From positions 124,001-188,000 of the forward strand of contig NZ_JADZ01000013.1 in the NCBI RefSeq assembly GCF_000518645.1: a DNA stretch of 64,000 nt, given 5' to 3'. The stretch is from Curvibacter gracilis ATCC BAA-807. GTDB taxonomy: Bacteria; Pseudomonadota; Gammaproteobacteria; Burkholderiales; Burkholderiaceae_C. Both the position numbers and the translations under genes were made by a program. A model generated the notes under the pieces. That model searched no databases and was not told where the DNA came from. It saw only the letters and a list, made by a program, of their open reading frames with translations. Positions 18,749 through 26,515 of the stretch are shown here, piece after piece; position 1 is the first letter of the stretch; the number at the start of each line of letters is the position of its first letter.

Positions 18749-20494
18749 TCAGGCCGGGTGCAAGGGCGTGGCCGGGATCAGTTGGCGGATCATCTTCAGA
18801 CGCATCTCGAACTCAGGCAGCACCCGTTGCTGCAGGGCCAGCAGCGGGCCTTGCCAGCGTGGTGTTTCGGCCCCCGGGGTGTGCTCGATCTGGGCCCAGG
18901 CCCAGGCCAGCAGCACCAGGGCCACGGCGCGCAGGTAGTCGTCGGCGCTCAGGCTGGCCAGCAGTGGGTCGGCCGCGCAGGCGGCGGCCAGGGTGGTGCT
19001 CAGGTAGCGCAGTTCGGCCAGGCGGCGCAGCACTTCGGCGTCGAAGGGGCGGCTGGCGTCCAGCGTGGCGCGAAGCGACAGCAGCAGGGCGCCCAAGGCC
19101 TCGCCACCGTCAGGCAGCACCTTGCGTTGCAGCAGGTCGATGGCCTGGATCTCGTTGGTGCCCTCGTAGATCATGGCCACGCGCGAGTCGCGCACGATCT
19201 GCTCGATGCCCCATTCGCGCACGTAGCCATGGCCGCCGAACACCTGCAGGCATTCGCTGGCACCGTAGAAGGCCTGGTGCGTCCAGGCCGCCTTCAGCAC
19301 CGGGGTGACCAGGCTGCACCAGCGCTGGGCCTGGGCGCGCTCGGCCGCGTCGGGGTGGTGGCGCGCCGTGTCCAGGGCCAGGCCGGTGCGGTAGGCCAGC
19401 AGGCGGCCGCCGTCGATCCAGGCGCGCTGCACATCGAGGATGCGGCGCATGGCCGGGTGCTCGATCAGCAGGTCGGCGCTGTCCTTGTCGCCGCGCGAGG
19501 CGGGGCGGGGCCCTGGGGCGCGCATCTGGCGGCGTTCGTGGGCGTAGGCATCGGCCTTCTGCCAGGCGGCGTCCAGCAGGCCGATGCCTTGCAGGGCCAC
19601 GTGCAGGCGCGCTGCGTTCATCATCACGAACATCGCGTTCAGGCCGGCGCCGGGCTGGCCGACCAGCCAGCCGGTGGCGTCTTCAAAGCGCATCACGCAG
19701 GTGGGGCTGCCATGCAGGCCCATTTTTTCTTCGATGCGGTCGCAGTGGGCACCATTGCGTGTGCCGTCGGGCAGGAATTTGGGCGCCAGGAACAGCGACA
19801 GGCCCTTGGGCCCGGCCGGTGCGCCGGGCAGGCGGGCCAGCACCAGGTGCACGATGTTGTCGGTCAGGTCGTGTTCGCCGCCCGAGATGAAGATCTTGCT
19901 GCCGTTGAGTCGGTGCTCACCGGGCAGGGCGCCACCTTCCACGGGCGTGGCCTGGGTGCGCACCAGGCCCAGATCGCTGCCGGCATGCGGCTCGGTCAGG
20001 CACATGGTGGCCAGCCACTCGCCGCTGGCCACCTTGGCCAGGTAGCGCGCCTTGAGTTCGTCCGAGGCGTGGTGCTTGATGCATTCGTAGGCGCCGTGCA
20101 GCAGGCCGGGCGCCATGGTCCAGCCGTGGTTGGCAGCGCTCAGCCATTCGTACAGCACCCCCTCCAGCACCCAGGGCAGGCCCTGGCCGCCGTCTTCGGC
20201 GGCACCGGCCAGCGCGGGCCAGCCGGCCTGCCAGAAGGCCTGGTAGGCCTCGCGAAAGCCCGGTGGCGTGGTGACGCGGCCGGCCTCCCAGCGGCAGCCG
20301 ATCTCATCGCCTTCGCGCGACAGCGGGGCCACCACCTCGCCGACAAACTTGCCGGCCTCGTCCAGCACCTGTTCCATCAAGGCCTGGTCGGCTTCGGTCA
20401 GGGCCGACAAGGGGGCCAGTTGCTGCGGCGCCTGCAGCACGTTGAACAGCAAGAAGGCGTTGTCGGCGGGGCGGGGCTGGTAGGAGGAAGACAT
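18749..20494 (-). CDS. Acyl-CoA dehydrogenase
   Basis: A 581-residue FAD enzyme that forms a 2,3-double bond in an acyl-CoA. It has the long form with a C-terminal extension. Motifs: CLTEPHAGSDLG, KIFISGGEHD, EKMGLHGSPTC, an FGGHGY motif and the catalytic-base region MIYEGTNEIQAIDLLQRK. Residues 1-60 match the FadE-like leader of long-chain and arylpropanoyl-CoA dehydrogenases. It is the last gene of the five-gene minus-strand aromatic CoA cluster, so a substrate such as a dihydro-hydroxycinnamoyl-CoA is plausible. The ATG at 20494 was chosen because further upstream the frame runs into the terminator of the preceding gene. Confidence 0.93.
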   Translation of the reverse strand: MSSSYQPRPADNAFLLFNVLQAPQQLAPLSALTEADQALMEQVLDEAGKFVGEVVAPLSREGDEIGCRWEAGRVTTPPGFREAYQAFWQAGWPALAGAAEDGGQGLPWVLEGVLYEWLSAANHGWTMAPGLLHGAYECIKHHASDELKARYLAKVASGEWLATMCLTEPHAGSDLGLVRTQATPVEGGALPGEHRLNGSKIFISGGEHDLTDNIVHLVLARLPGAPAGPKGLSLFLAPKFLPDGTRNGAHCDRIEEKMGLHGSPTCVMRFEDATGWLVGQPGAGLNAMFVMMNAARLHVALQGIGLLDAAWQKADAYAHERRQMRAPGPRPASRGDKDSADLLIEHPAMRRILDVQRAWIDGGRLLAYRTGLALDTARHHPDAAERAQAQRWCSLVTPVLKAAWTHQAFYGASECLQVFGGHGYVREWGIEQIVRDSRVAMIYEGTNEIQAIDLLQRKVLPDGGEALGALLLSLRATLDASRPFDAEVLRRLAELRYLSTTLAAACAADPLLASLSADDYLRAVALVLLAWAWAQIEHTPGAETPRWQGPLLALQQRVLPEFEMRLKMIRQLIPATPLHPA

Positions 20495-20521
20495 GGTGCA
20501 GAAAAAGAGGGTGGCAGAGAC

Positions 20522-20540
20522 AACAAGGGGCCCGAAGGCC
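20522..20540 (-). terminator. Terminator-like hairpin after the Bug gene
   Basis: On the minus strand GGGGCC-TTCG-GGCCCC (20525-20540) is followed by TTGTTGT. The stem is strong but the T tract is broken, so it may only weaken read-through into the acyl-CoA dehydrogenase gene. Confidence 0.55.
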
Positions 20541-20567
20541 CCGGGTTGGGATCGGTGGATCCGCGGA

Positions 20568-21563
20568 TCAGGATTCGGCGCTGAACCCGATGCGCTTGAC
20601 CAGGGGGCCCCAGCGCTCGAACTCGTGCTTTTGCGAGCGGCCCATTTCTTCGGCGGTGGAGCCCTGGGCAATCAGGCCGACCAGGGCCAGGCTGTCGATC
20701 ACGGTTTTCTCCTTGAGCGCGGCGTTGATGGCGGCGTTGGCGGCCGCGATCACCGGGGCCGGGGTCTTGGCCGGGGCGTAGAAGCCGAACCACTCTTCGG
20801 TGGTCAGGTCGGCAAAGCCCTGCTCGGCGAAGGTGGCCACATCGGGCAGGAAGGGCGAGCGTTTTTCACCCGAGGTGGCCAGGATGCGCAGCTTGCCGGC
20901 CTTGGCGTTGGCGATGAAGTCGCCGCTGGGCGTCAGCATGGCGGCGATCTGACCACCCACCAGATCGGTCACGCCGGGGATGGAGCCTCGGTAGGGCACG
21001 TGGCGCATCTCCACGCCGCTGTTCAGGCCCAGCAGGGCACCCAGGAAGTGGGGCGTGGAGCCGGCGCCCGGCGAGCCATAGCTGGCGTCCTTGGGGTTGG
21101 CCTTGGCCCAGGCCAGGAAGTCTTTCAGCGTCTTCACGCTGGCCGGCACCAGCGGGCCCACGGCCAGGCCGTGGTGCATCACGGCGCCGATCGAGACGGG
21201 CACGAAGTCCTTCATCTCGTAGTTCATCTTGCTGTAGATGTGCGGGTAGATGGCCAGGGCCGAGAAGGGCGACAGGGCCAGCACCGAGCCGTCGGCGGGC
21301 GCGGGCTTGAGCGACTCCAGGGCGATGCGGCCGCCGGCGCCGGGCTTGTTCTCGACCACGGCGGCGTTCTTGCTGAAGGCACTGCCGGCCATCTTCTCGC
21401 CCACGCGGCGGGCCACGCTGTCGCCCGAGCTGCCGGCCGGAAAGCCGTAGAAGATCTTGCACTGTTCGACCAGCTGGGCGAAGGCATTGGGGGCCAGCAG
21501 GCCGGCGCTGCCCAGGGCGCCAAGGGCGCTCAGGCCCTGGATGAATTGACGACGGTTGTTCAT
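20568..21563 (-). CDS. Bug/TctC family receptor protein in the aromatic CoA cluster
   Basis: A 331-residue periplasmic binding protein. The leader MNNRRQFIQGLSALGALGSAGLL has a twin-arginine-like RRQFI, so Tat export is possible. Family motifs: FYGFPAGSSGDSVARRVGEKM, VVENKPGAGGRIALESLKPAPADGSVLA and RHVPYRGSIPGVTDLVGGQIAAM. It lies between the acyl-CoA dehydrogenase and SDR genes, which suggests it binds the aromatic acid degraded by the cluster. No TctA/TctB partner genes are in the window. Confidence 0.92.
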   Translation of the reverse strand: MNNRRQFIQGLSALGALGSAGLLAPNAFAQLVEQCKIFYGFPAGSSGDSVARRVGEKMAGSAFSKNAAVVENKPGAGGRIALESLKPAPADGSVLALSPFSALAIYPHIYSKMNYEMKDFVPVSIGAVMHHGLAVGPLVPASVKTLKDFLAWAKANPKDASYGSPGAGSTPHFLGALLGLNSGVEMRHVPYRGSIPGVTDLVGGQIAAMLTPSGDFIANAKAGKLRILATSGEKRSPFLPDVATFAEQGFADLTTEEWFGFYAPAKTPAPVIAAANAAINAALKEKTVIDSLALVGLIAQGSTAEEMGRSQKHEFERWGPLVKRIGFSAES

Positions 21564-21609
21564 GGTGTGTTGTCTCCGTTTTATTTGAATCAGGCTTCAG
21601 GGTCGCGCT

Positions 21610-22374
21610 TCAGCGCGGTGCCATGCGCAGGGCGCCGTCGAGGCGGATCACCTCGCCATTGAGGTGGCCGTTGGTGACGATGTGGCAGGCCAACTGGGCA
21701 AATTCTTCGGGCTTGCCCAGGCGCGAGGGGAAGGGGATGGAGGCTGCCAGCGAGGCCTGCACGGGCTCGGGCAACTGCTTCATCAGCGGTGTGGCAAACA
21801 GGCCGGGCGCCACGGTGCAGACACGGATGCCGTGCTGCGCCAGATCGCGCGCCATCGGCAGCGTCATGCCCACCAGGCCGCCCTTGGAGGCGCTGTAGGC
21901 CTGTTGGCCGACCTGGCCGTCGAAGGCGGCCACCGAGGCGGTGAACATCATCACGCCGCGTTCGCCGTCTTCCAGCGGGCTCAGCTTGGCGCATTGGGCG
22001 GCAAACAGGCGGCTGATGTTGTAGGCGCCGATCAGGTTCACCGTCACCACGCGGCTGAAGTCTTCCAGCGGCGCGGCACTGCCGTCTTTTTGCACCACAC
22101 GCTTGGCGGTGCCGATGCCGGCGATGTTCATCAGGATGCGGGCCGGGCCATGGGCCTCGGTGGCCCGGTCCAGCGCGGCCTGCACACTGTCGGTGTTGGT
22201 GATGTCGCAGACGCAGGCGATGCCGCCGATGTCGGCCGCCACCTTGGCGGCCAGCTCGGCATTCACGTCGAGCACGGCCACGCGGGCGCCCAGGCGGGCC
22301 AGTTCGCGGGCCGTGGCTTCGCCCAGGCCGGATGCGCCGCCGGTGACGAGCGCGGCTTGTCCTTGGATGTCCAT
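21610..22374 (-). CDS. SDR-family 3-hydroxyacyl-CoA dehydrogenase-like oxidoreductase
   Basis: A 254-residue short-chain dehydrogenase. The NAD-binding motif TGGASGLGEATARELARLGA is near residue 11, with VLDVNAE at the end of strand 2 indicating NAD preference, NIAGIG in the middle, and the catalytic YSASKGG motif. The closest type is HSD17B10-like 3-hydroxyacyl-CoA dehydrogenase (note FTASVAAFDGQVGQQAYSAS and GLFATPLMKQLPE). Only two bases separate it from the ligase gene upstream. In this cluster it could oxidise a beta-hydroxy-arylpropanoyl-CoA to the beta-keto thioester, as CouN does in Rhodococcus. Confidence 0.9.
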   Translation of the reverse strand: MDIQGQAALVTGGASGLGEATARELARLGARVAVLDVNAELAAKVAADIGGIACVCDITNTDSVQAALDRATEAHGPARILMNIAGIGTAKRVVQKDGSAAPLEDFSRVVTVNLIGAYNISRLFAAQCAKLSPLEDGERGVMMFTASVAAFDGQVGQQAYSASKGGLVGMTLPMARDLAQHGIRVCTVAPGLFATPLMKQLPEPVQASLAASIPFPSRLGKPEEFAQLACHIVTNGHLNGEVIRLDGALRMAPR

Positions 22375-22376
22375 GG

Positions 22377-24275
22377 TCAGTTTCCTTGAGGTTGGAAGAT
22401 GTGGGGCAGGCTGCCCTCGTGCAGGGCTTGCACCAGGGCGTCGCGGTGCTTGAGCACGGCGCGCTGGTTGATCGAGCCCTTGTCGGTCACTTCGCCGCGG
22501 TCGATCGAGGGCGGCTCGGCCAGCAGGGCGGCGCGTGCAATGCGGTTGGCGCTGCCGGTGGCGTGGCGGGCCAGCTCGTCGATGATCTGCTGGAACTTCT
22601 CCAGCACCGGGGCGCTGCTCAGCACCTCGGCCCAGGGGGCGTTGGCCGGCAGGCCGCTCAGGGCGCGGCAGGCGGGGGTCGGGAAGAGCAGGGCGCCCAC
22701 CTCCTTGAGGTTGATCCCGGTCAGCACGGCATCCTGCACGTACGGAGCACCGGCCGCGATGATCTTGGCGCGCAGCGGGCCCACGCTCACGAAGGTGCCG
22801 GTGGCCAGCTTGAAGTCTTCGGCGATGCGGCCGTCAAAGCGCAGGCCCAGGTGGATGTTGCTGTCATCGATCCACTGCACGGCGTCGCCGCTGCAGAAGA
22901 AGCCTTCGTCATCGAAGTGGGCGGCCGTCTCTTGCGGCGCGCGCCAGTAGCCCGGCGTGATGTTGGGGCCGCGGTAGCGCACCTCGACCTTGCCGTCGCT
23001 GTCCACCAGCTTGAGCTGCAGGCCCGGGGTGGGCACGCCCAGATCGCCCGACTTGACCTGTGGGTTGGTGATGAAGATGGCAAAAGGCCCCGACTCGGTC
23101 ATGCCCAGGCCTGTGCCCATGACGATGCGCTCGCCGATCTCTGCTTCTTGCACCGCGTGCAGATCGTCCCAGATCGGCTGGGCCAGTGCGGCCCCGGCGT
23201 AGAAGAACATGCGCACCCGCGACAGCAATGTCTTGCGCAGCAGCTCATCGGTCTTCATCGCATTGGCGATGGCCTCGAAGCCGGTGGGCACGTTGAAGTA
23301 CACCGTGGGGGCGATCTCGCGCAGGTTGCGCAGGGTCTCACCGATCAGGGCCGGGGTGGGCTTGCCGTCGTCGATGTAGAGCGTGCCGCCGTTGTAGATC
23401 GTCAGGCCCACGTTGTGGTTGCCGCCGAAGGTGTGGTTCCAGGGCAGCCAGTCGATCAGCACGGGCGGCTGCTCGGGGTCGGCCAGCACCGGCATGGACT
23501 GGCGCATCTGCTGCTGGTTGGCGCACCACATGCGGTGGGTGTTGATCACCGCCTTGGGCAGTTTGGTCGAGCCCGAGGTGAACAGGAATTTGGTGATGGT
23601 GTCCGGCCCCGTGGCCTGCATGGCCGCATCCACCGCGTCGGTGGCCTCGGTGGCGATCAGATCGCTCCAGGCGGTGTGGGCCCGGCCCGGCACCTCGCCC
23701 GAGACCAGCACCACCTCCACCCGATCCGGCACGGCGGCTGCGATGGCTTTGGCGAAACGGCTGCCCTCGGTGGCGAACACCAGGCCCGGCGTGAGCGTGT
23801 TGATCACATGGCGCAGCTTGTCGTAATCCTGGCTGACGGTCGAGTACGCCGGGGAGGCCGGCGAGTGCGGGATGCCCGCATACACGCAGCCCAGCGCCAG
23901 CAGGGCGTGCTCCAGGCTGTTCTCGCTGAGGATGACCACCGGGTGTTCGGCGCTCAGCCCCCGGTTCAGCAGGGCCTGGCCGATGCGCCTTGCCGTCTGC
24001 AGTGCCTCGGCATAGCTCACGTGGCGCCAGTCGCCGGTGCGGCCCTGGCTGTCGCGCACGCGCTGGGCCATGAAGGTGCGTTCTGGCTGGGTTTGCGCCC
24101 AGTGCAGCAGCCGGTCGGTCATGCGCTCGGCATGGGCCTCCAGCGGCTGTTCCGCTTGCAGGTAGCGGGTGCCAGGTTGGCCGTCTTGCAACTGAACCCG
24201 GGTGACACCGAATTCCAGGGGGCGGTAGCGGGCCGGGCCGGAGGCCAGGGCCGCTGCTTGGTTTGTCTCGCTCAT
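22377..24275 (-). CDS. Feruloyl-CoA synthase-like acyl-CoA ligase
   Basis: A 632-residue AMP-forming CoA ligase of the feruloyl-CoA synthetase type. Motifs: FLFTSGSTKLPKAVINTHRMW (P-loop), WLPWNHTFGGNHN, the GMTESGPFA motif and a GDAVQWIDD..HLGLRFDGRIAEDFKLATGTFV segment that is characteristic of Fcs-type enzymes. It would activate ferulate, p-coumarate or similar acids with ATP and CoA. The ATG at 24275 gives the family start MSETNQAAAL; a longer frame overlaps the hydratase gene. Chain length is close to Pseudomonas Fcs. The exact substrate is inferred from the family and the neighbours. Confidence 0.9.
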   Translation of the reverse strand: MSETNQAAALASGPARYRPLEFGVTRVQLQDGQPGTRYLQAEQPLEAHAERMTDRLLHWAQTQPERTFMAQRVRDSQGRTGDWRHVSYAEALQTARRIGQALLNRGLSAEHPVVILSENSLEHALLALGCVYAGIPHSPASPAYSTVSQDYDKLRHVINTLTPGLVFATEGSRFAKAIAAAVPDRVEVVLVSGEVPGRAHTAWSDLIATEATDAVDAAMQATGPDTITKFLFTSGSTKLPKAVINTHRMWCANQQQMRQSMPVLADPEQPPVLIDWLPWNHTFGGNHNVGLTIYNGGTLYIDDGKPTPALIGETLRNLREIAPTVYFNVPTGFEAIANAMKTDELLRKTLLSRVRMFFYAGAALAQPIWDDLHAVQEAEIGERIVMGTGLGMTESGPFAIFITNPQVKSGDLGVPTPGLQLKLVDSDGKVEVRYRGPNITPGYWRAPQETAAHFDDEGFFCSGDAVQWIDDSNIHLGLRFDGRIAEDFKLATGTFVSVGPLRAKIIAAGAPYVQDAVLTGINLKEVGALLFPTPACRALSGLPANAPWAEVLSSAPVLEKFQQIIDELARHATGSANRIARAALLAEPPSIDRGEVTDKGSINQRAVLKHRDALVQALHEGSLPHIFQPQGN

Positions 24276-24313
24276 GTTCTTCTGCTCGCTGGTGGTTGGT
24301 GGGGCGGGTGGGC

Positions 24314-25108
24314 TCAGTCCTTGCGAACCTTGTCGGCGCGGCCTTCGAGGAAGGCGCGCACACGGTCCTTGGCCTCGGGGGCGCTTTGCGCAATGGCGGC
24401 CATCAGGGCTTCGGTGAAGAAGCCCTGGTCGGCCGGCTGCTCGGCAATGCGCGGCAGGGCGTGCATCAGGGCGTAGTTGGTCAGCGGGGCGTTCTGGGCC
24501 ACGCGCAGGGCCAGTTCCAGGGCCTTGTCGAAGGCCGTGCCCTCGGGCACCAGGTACTGGGCCATGCCGATGCGCTCGCCGTCGGCGGCGTTGTAGACGC
24601 GGCCGGTCAGCATCATGTCGGTCATGCGGGCCGCACCGATCAGGCGCGGGATGCGCACCGCGCCGCCTCCGCCCACGAAGATGCCCCGCGAGCCTTCGGG
24701 CAGGGCGTAGAACGTGGTCTCGTCGGCCACGCGGATGTGGCAGGCGCTGGCCAGCTCCAGGCCGCCGCCGACCACGGCGCCATGCAGGGCCGCGATCACG
24801 GGCACGGGGCCATGCTGCACACGCTCCAGGGCGGCATGCCACATGCGCGAGTGGTGCACGCCCTGGCCGGCATCGCGCTCCTTGAGTTCGCTCAGGTCCA
24901 GGCCGGCGCAGAAGTGCGGGCCCTGGCCGTCGATGACGGCGGCGCGCACGGTTTCCGGCAGGCCGTCGAAGGCATTGCGGATGGCGATGATCAGCCCGTC
25001 ATTGAGCGCATTGCGCTTGGCAGGGCGGGTCAGCCGCAACACGGCCACCTGCTGTTCTTCGCCGTGGAATTCGATTTGAAGGTCGGGGTGGGAGGATGTC
25101 TGGTTCAT
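24314..25108 (-). CDS. Enoyl-CoA hydratase/crotonase family protein
   Basis: A 264-residue crotonase-fold enzyme. Both catalytic glutamates of true hydratases appear to be kept: one in HGAVVGGGLELASACHI and one in FYALPEGSRGIFVGGGG. Pseudomonas Ech/HCHL aldolases lack the first of these, so simple hydration of a hydroxycinnamoyl-CoA is favoured over retro-aldol cleavage. The oxyanion-hole segment HFCAGLDLSEL is intact. It is the first gene of the minus-strand operon, 115 bp from the divergent amidohydrolase gene. Confidence 0.9.
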   Translation of the reverse strand: MNQTSSHPDLQIEFHGEEQQVAVLRLTRPAKRNALNDGLIIAIRNAFDGLPETVRAAVIDGQGPHFCAGLDLSELKERDAGQGVHHSRMWHAALERVQHGPVPVIAALHGAVVGGGLELASACHIRVADETTFYALPEGSRGIFVGGGGAVRIPRLIGAARMTDMMLTGRVYNAADGERIGMAQYLVPEGTAFDKALELALRVAQNAPLTNYALMHALPRIAEQPADQGFFTEALMAAIAQSAPEAKDRVRAFLEGRADKVRKD

Positions 25109-25136
25109 GATTGCGTTCCGTTGTTGAATCGATTAT

Positions 25137-25153
25137 GGTTATAAAAAATAACC
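25137..25153. promoter_or_regulatory. Candidate operator between the divergent aromatic-cluster promoters
   Basis: GGTTAT-AAAAA-ATAACC is a perfect inverted repeat in an AT-rich gap, flanked by a further TTGAAT (25124-25129) and ATTCAA (25155-25160). It lies between the hydratase and amidohydrolase genes and could bind a MarR- or TetR-type repressor. No regulator gene is adjacent. Confidence 0.45.
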
Positions 25154-25223
25154 AATTCAAGCCAACAGAGCCGCTTTGATCTTGGTGAAAACCCTTGTTT
25201 CTATCCACCCCAGGAGACCGTCA

Positions 25224-26099
25224 ATGGACTACAAGAACCTGATTGCCATCGATATCCACACCCACGCCGAGGTGAGTTGCTGGAACCCTTTTGACAACTA
25301 TGGCGAGGAGTACGACCGCGCTGCCGACAAGTACTTCGGCAGCAACCGCCGCCCCACCATCGAAGAGACCGTGGCCTACTACCGCGAGCGCAAGATCGGC
25401 TTGGTGATGTTCACGGTGGACAGCGAGTCCAAGCTGGGCCGCAAGCGCATCCCCAACGAAGAGATCGCCGAGGCGGCCAAGGCCAACAGCGACATGATGA
25501 TGGCCTTCGGCAGCATCGACCCGCACAAGGGCAAGATGGGCGCGCGCGAGGCCGAGAAGCTGATCACCGAGCACGGCATCAAGGGCTTCAAGTTCCACCC
25601 CACGGTGCAGGGCTACCACCCCTACGACAAGATGGCCTGGCCGATCTACGAGGTGATCAACCACTACAAGCTGCCCGCCATCTTCCACACCGGCCACAGC
25701 GGCATCGGCAGCGGCATGCGCTGCGGCGGCGGACTGCGTCTGGAGTACAGCAACCCCATGCACCTGGACGATGTGGCGATCGACTTCCCCGACATGCAGA
25801 TCGTCATGGCCCACCCGAGCTTCCCTTGGCAGGATGAAGCTCTGTCGGTGGCCACGCACAAGCCCAACGTCTGGATCGACCTGTCGGGCTGGAGCCCCAA
25901 GTACTTTCCGAAGCAGCTGATCCAGTACGCCAACAGCCTGCTCAAAGACCGCATCCTGTTCGGCAGCGACTACCCGCTGATCACGCCCGAGCGCTGGATG
26001 AAGGACTTCGAGGTGGCCGGCTTCAAGCCCGAGGTGATGCCCGGCATCCTGAAGGACAACGCGGTGCGCCTGCTCGGCCTGGACCGCCAGGCCGCCTGA
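25224..26099 (+). CDS. Amidohydrolase, 4-hydroxyphenyl-beta-ketoacyl-CoA hydrolase-like
   Basis: A 291-residue TIM-barrel metal hydrolase of the amidohydrolase-2 family. The metal site is visible as IDIHTHAE (His12, His14), FHTGHSGIG, MAHPSFPWQDEA and GSDYPLITPERW. The sequence style (RRPTIEETVAYYRERKIGLVMFTVDSES and GFKFHPTVQGYHPYD) is that of proteins named 4-hydroxyphenyl-beta-ketoacyl-CoA hydrolase, which cleave the beta-keto thioester to an aromatic acid and acetyl-CoA (CouO in Rhodococcus). The ATG at 25224 follows CAGGAGA. It is divergent from the ligase/hydratase/dehydrogenase operon, completing a possible hydroxycinnamate pathway. Confidence 0.88.
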   Translation: MDYKNLIAIDIHTHAEVSCWNPFDNYGEEYDRAADKYFGSNRRPTIEETVAYYRERKIGLVMFTVDSESKLGRKRIPNEEIAEAAKANSDMMMAFGSIDPHKGKMGAREAEKLITEHGIKGFKFHPTVQGYHPYDKMAWPIYEVINHYKLPAIFHTGHSGIGSGMRCGGGLRLEYSNPMHLDDVAIDFPDMQIVMAHPSFPWQDEALSVATHKPNVWIDLSGWSPKYFPKQLIQYANSLLKDRILFGSDYPLITPERWMKDFEVAGFKPEVMPGILKDNAVRLLGLDRQAA

Positions 26100-26110
26100 G
26101 GCTGCGGCCT

Positions 26111-26142
26111 GGGCCTGCCCCGGGGCAGGCCCTTTCTGTCTT
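26111..26142 (+). terminator. Terminator of the amidohydrolase gene
   Basis: A 9-bp perfect stem GGGCCTGCC / GGCAGGCCC with a CCGG loop (26111-26132), followed by TTTCTGTCTT. Confidence 0.8.
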
Positions 26143-26218
26143 GTGGTGGCCCGGCCTCGCTGTTAATGTCGGAGGCTGGCGTCTCAGCAGGCCCCCAACA
26201 GACTAGAAGGAGAACACC

Positions 26219-26506
26219 ATGAGCACCGACTTTGAGCAGATCCACAATTTCTACGAGCGGCTGGTGTTCGAGGAAGTCAGCCACCGCTCCGAGAAATACC
26301 CCGAGTTCACCCACGACATGCTGGCCGACGTGGCCTGCGTGGCGCTGAACCGGCTGCCGGCGCGCTACGTGCGCCACGACGTGGACCTGATGTTCTACCT
26401 GACCGAAAAAGAGCGCCACGGCATCGAGCAGGCCATGGAAGACGCTCTGAGTTTCGGCTTCCGCTTCGTGGCCGAACGGGCGGCCAAGCGGCAGAGCGGC
26501 GGCTGA
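26219..26506 (+). CDS. ComFB-like late competence protein
   Basis: A 95-residue protein matching the ComFB family: HNFYERLVFEEVSHRSEKYPEFTHDMLADVACVALNRLPARYVRHDVDLMFYLT, with conserved cysteine and NRLPARYVRHD. ComFB proteins occur widely; some have been reported as cyclic di-nucleotide binders, and the original competence role is from Bacillus. Here it is alone, with a strong GAAGGAGAA ribosome-binding site, and no com genes nearby. Confidence 0.85.
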   Translation: MSTDFEQIHNFYERLVFEEVSHRSEKYPEFTHDMLADVACVALNRLPARYVRHDVDLMFYLTEKERHGIEQAMEDALSFGFRFVAERAAKRQSGG

Positions 26507-26515
26507 GACCCCTGC

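Noticed and set aside
24314-25108. Assignment of the crotonase as the Ech/HCHL feruloyl-CoA hydratase/aldolase
   Set aside because: Both hydratase glutamate motifs (GGGLELA and LPEG) are kept, whereas HCHL lacks the first, and no vanillin dehydrogenase gene is nearby. Hydration only is the better guess.
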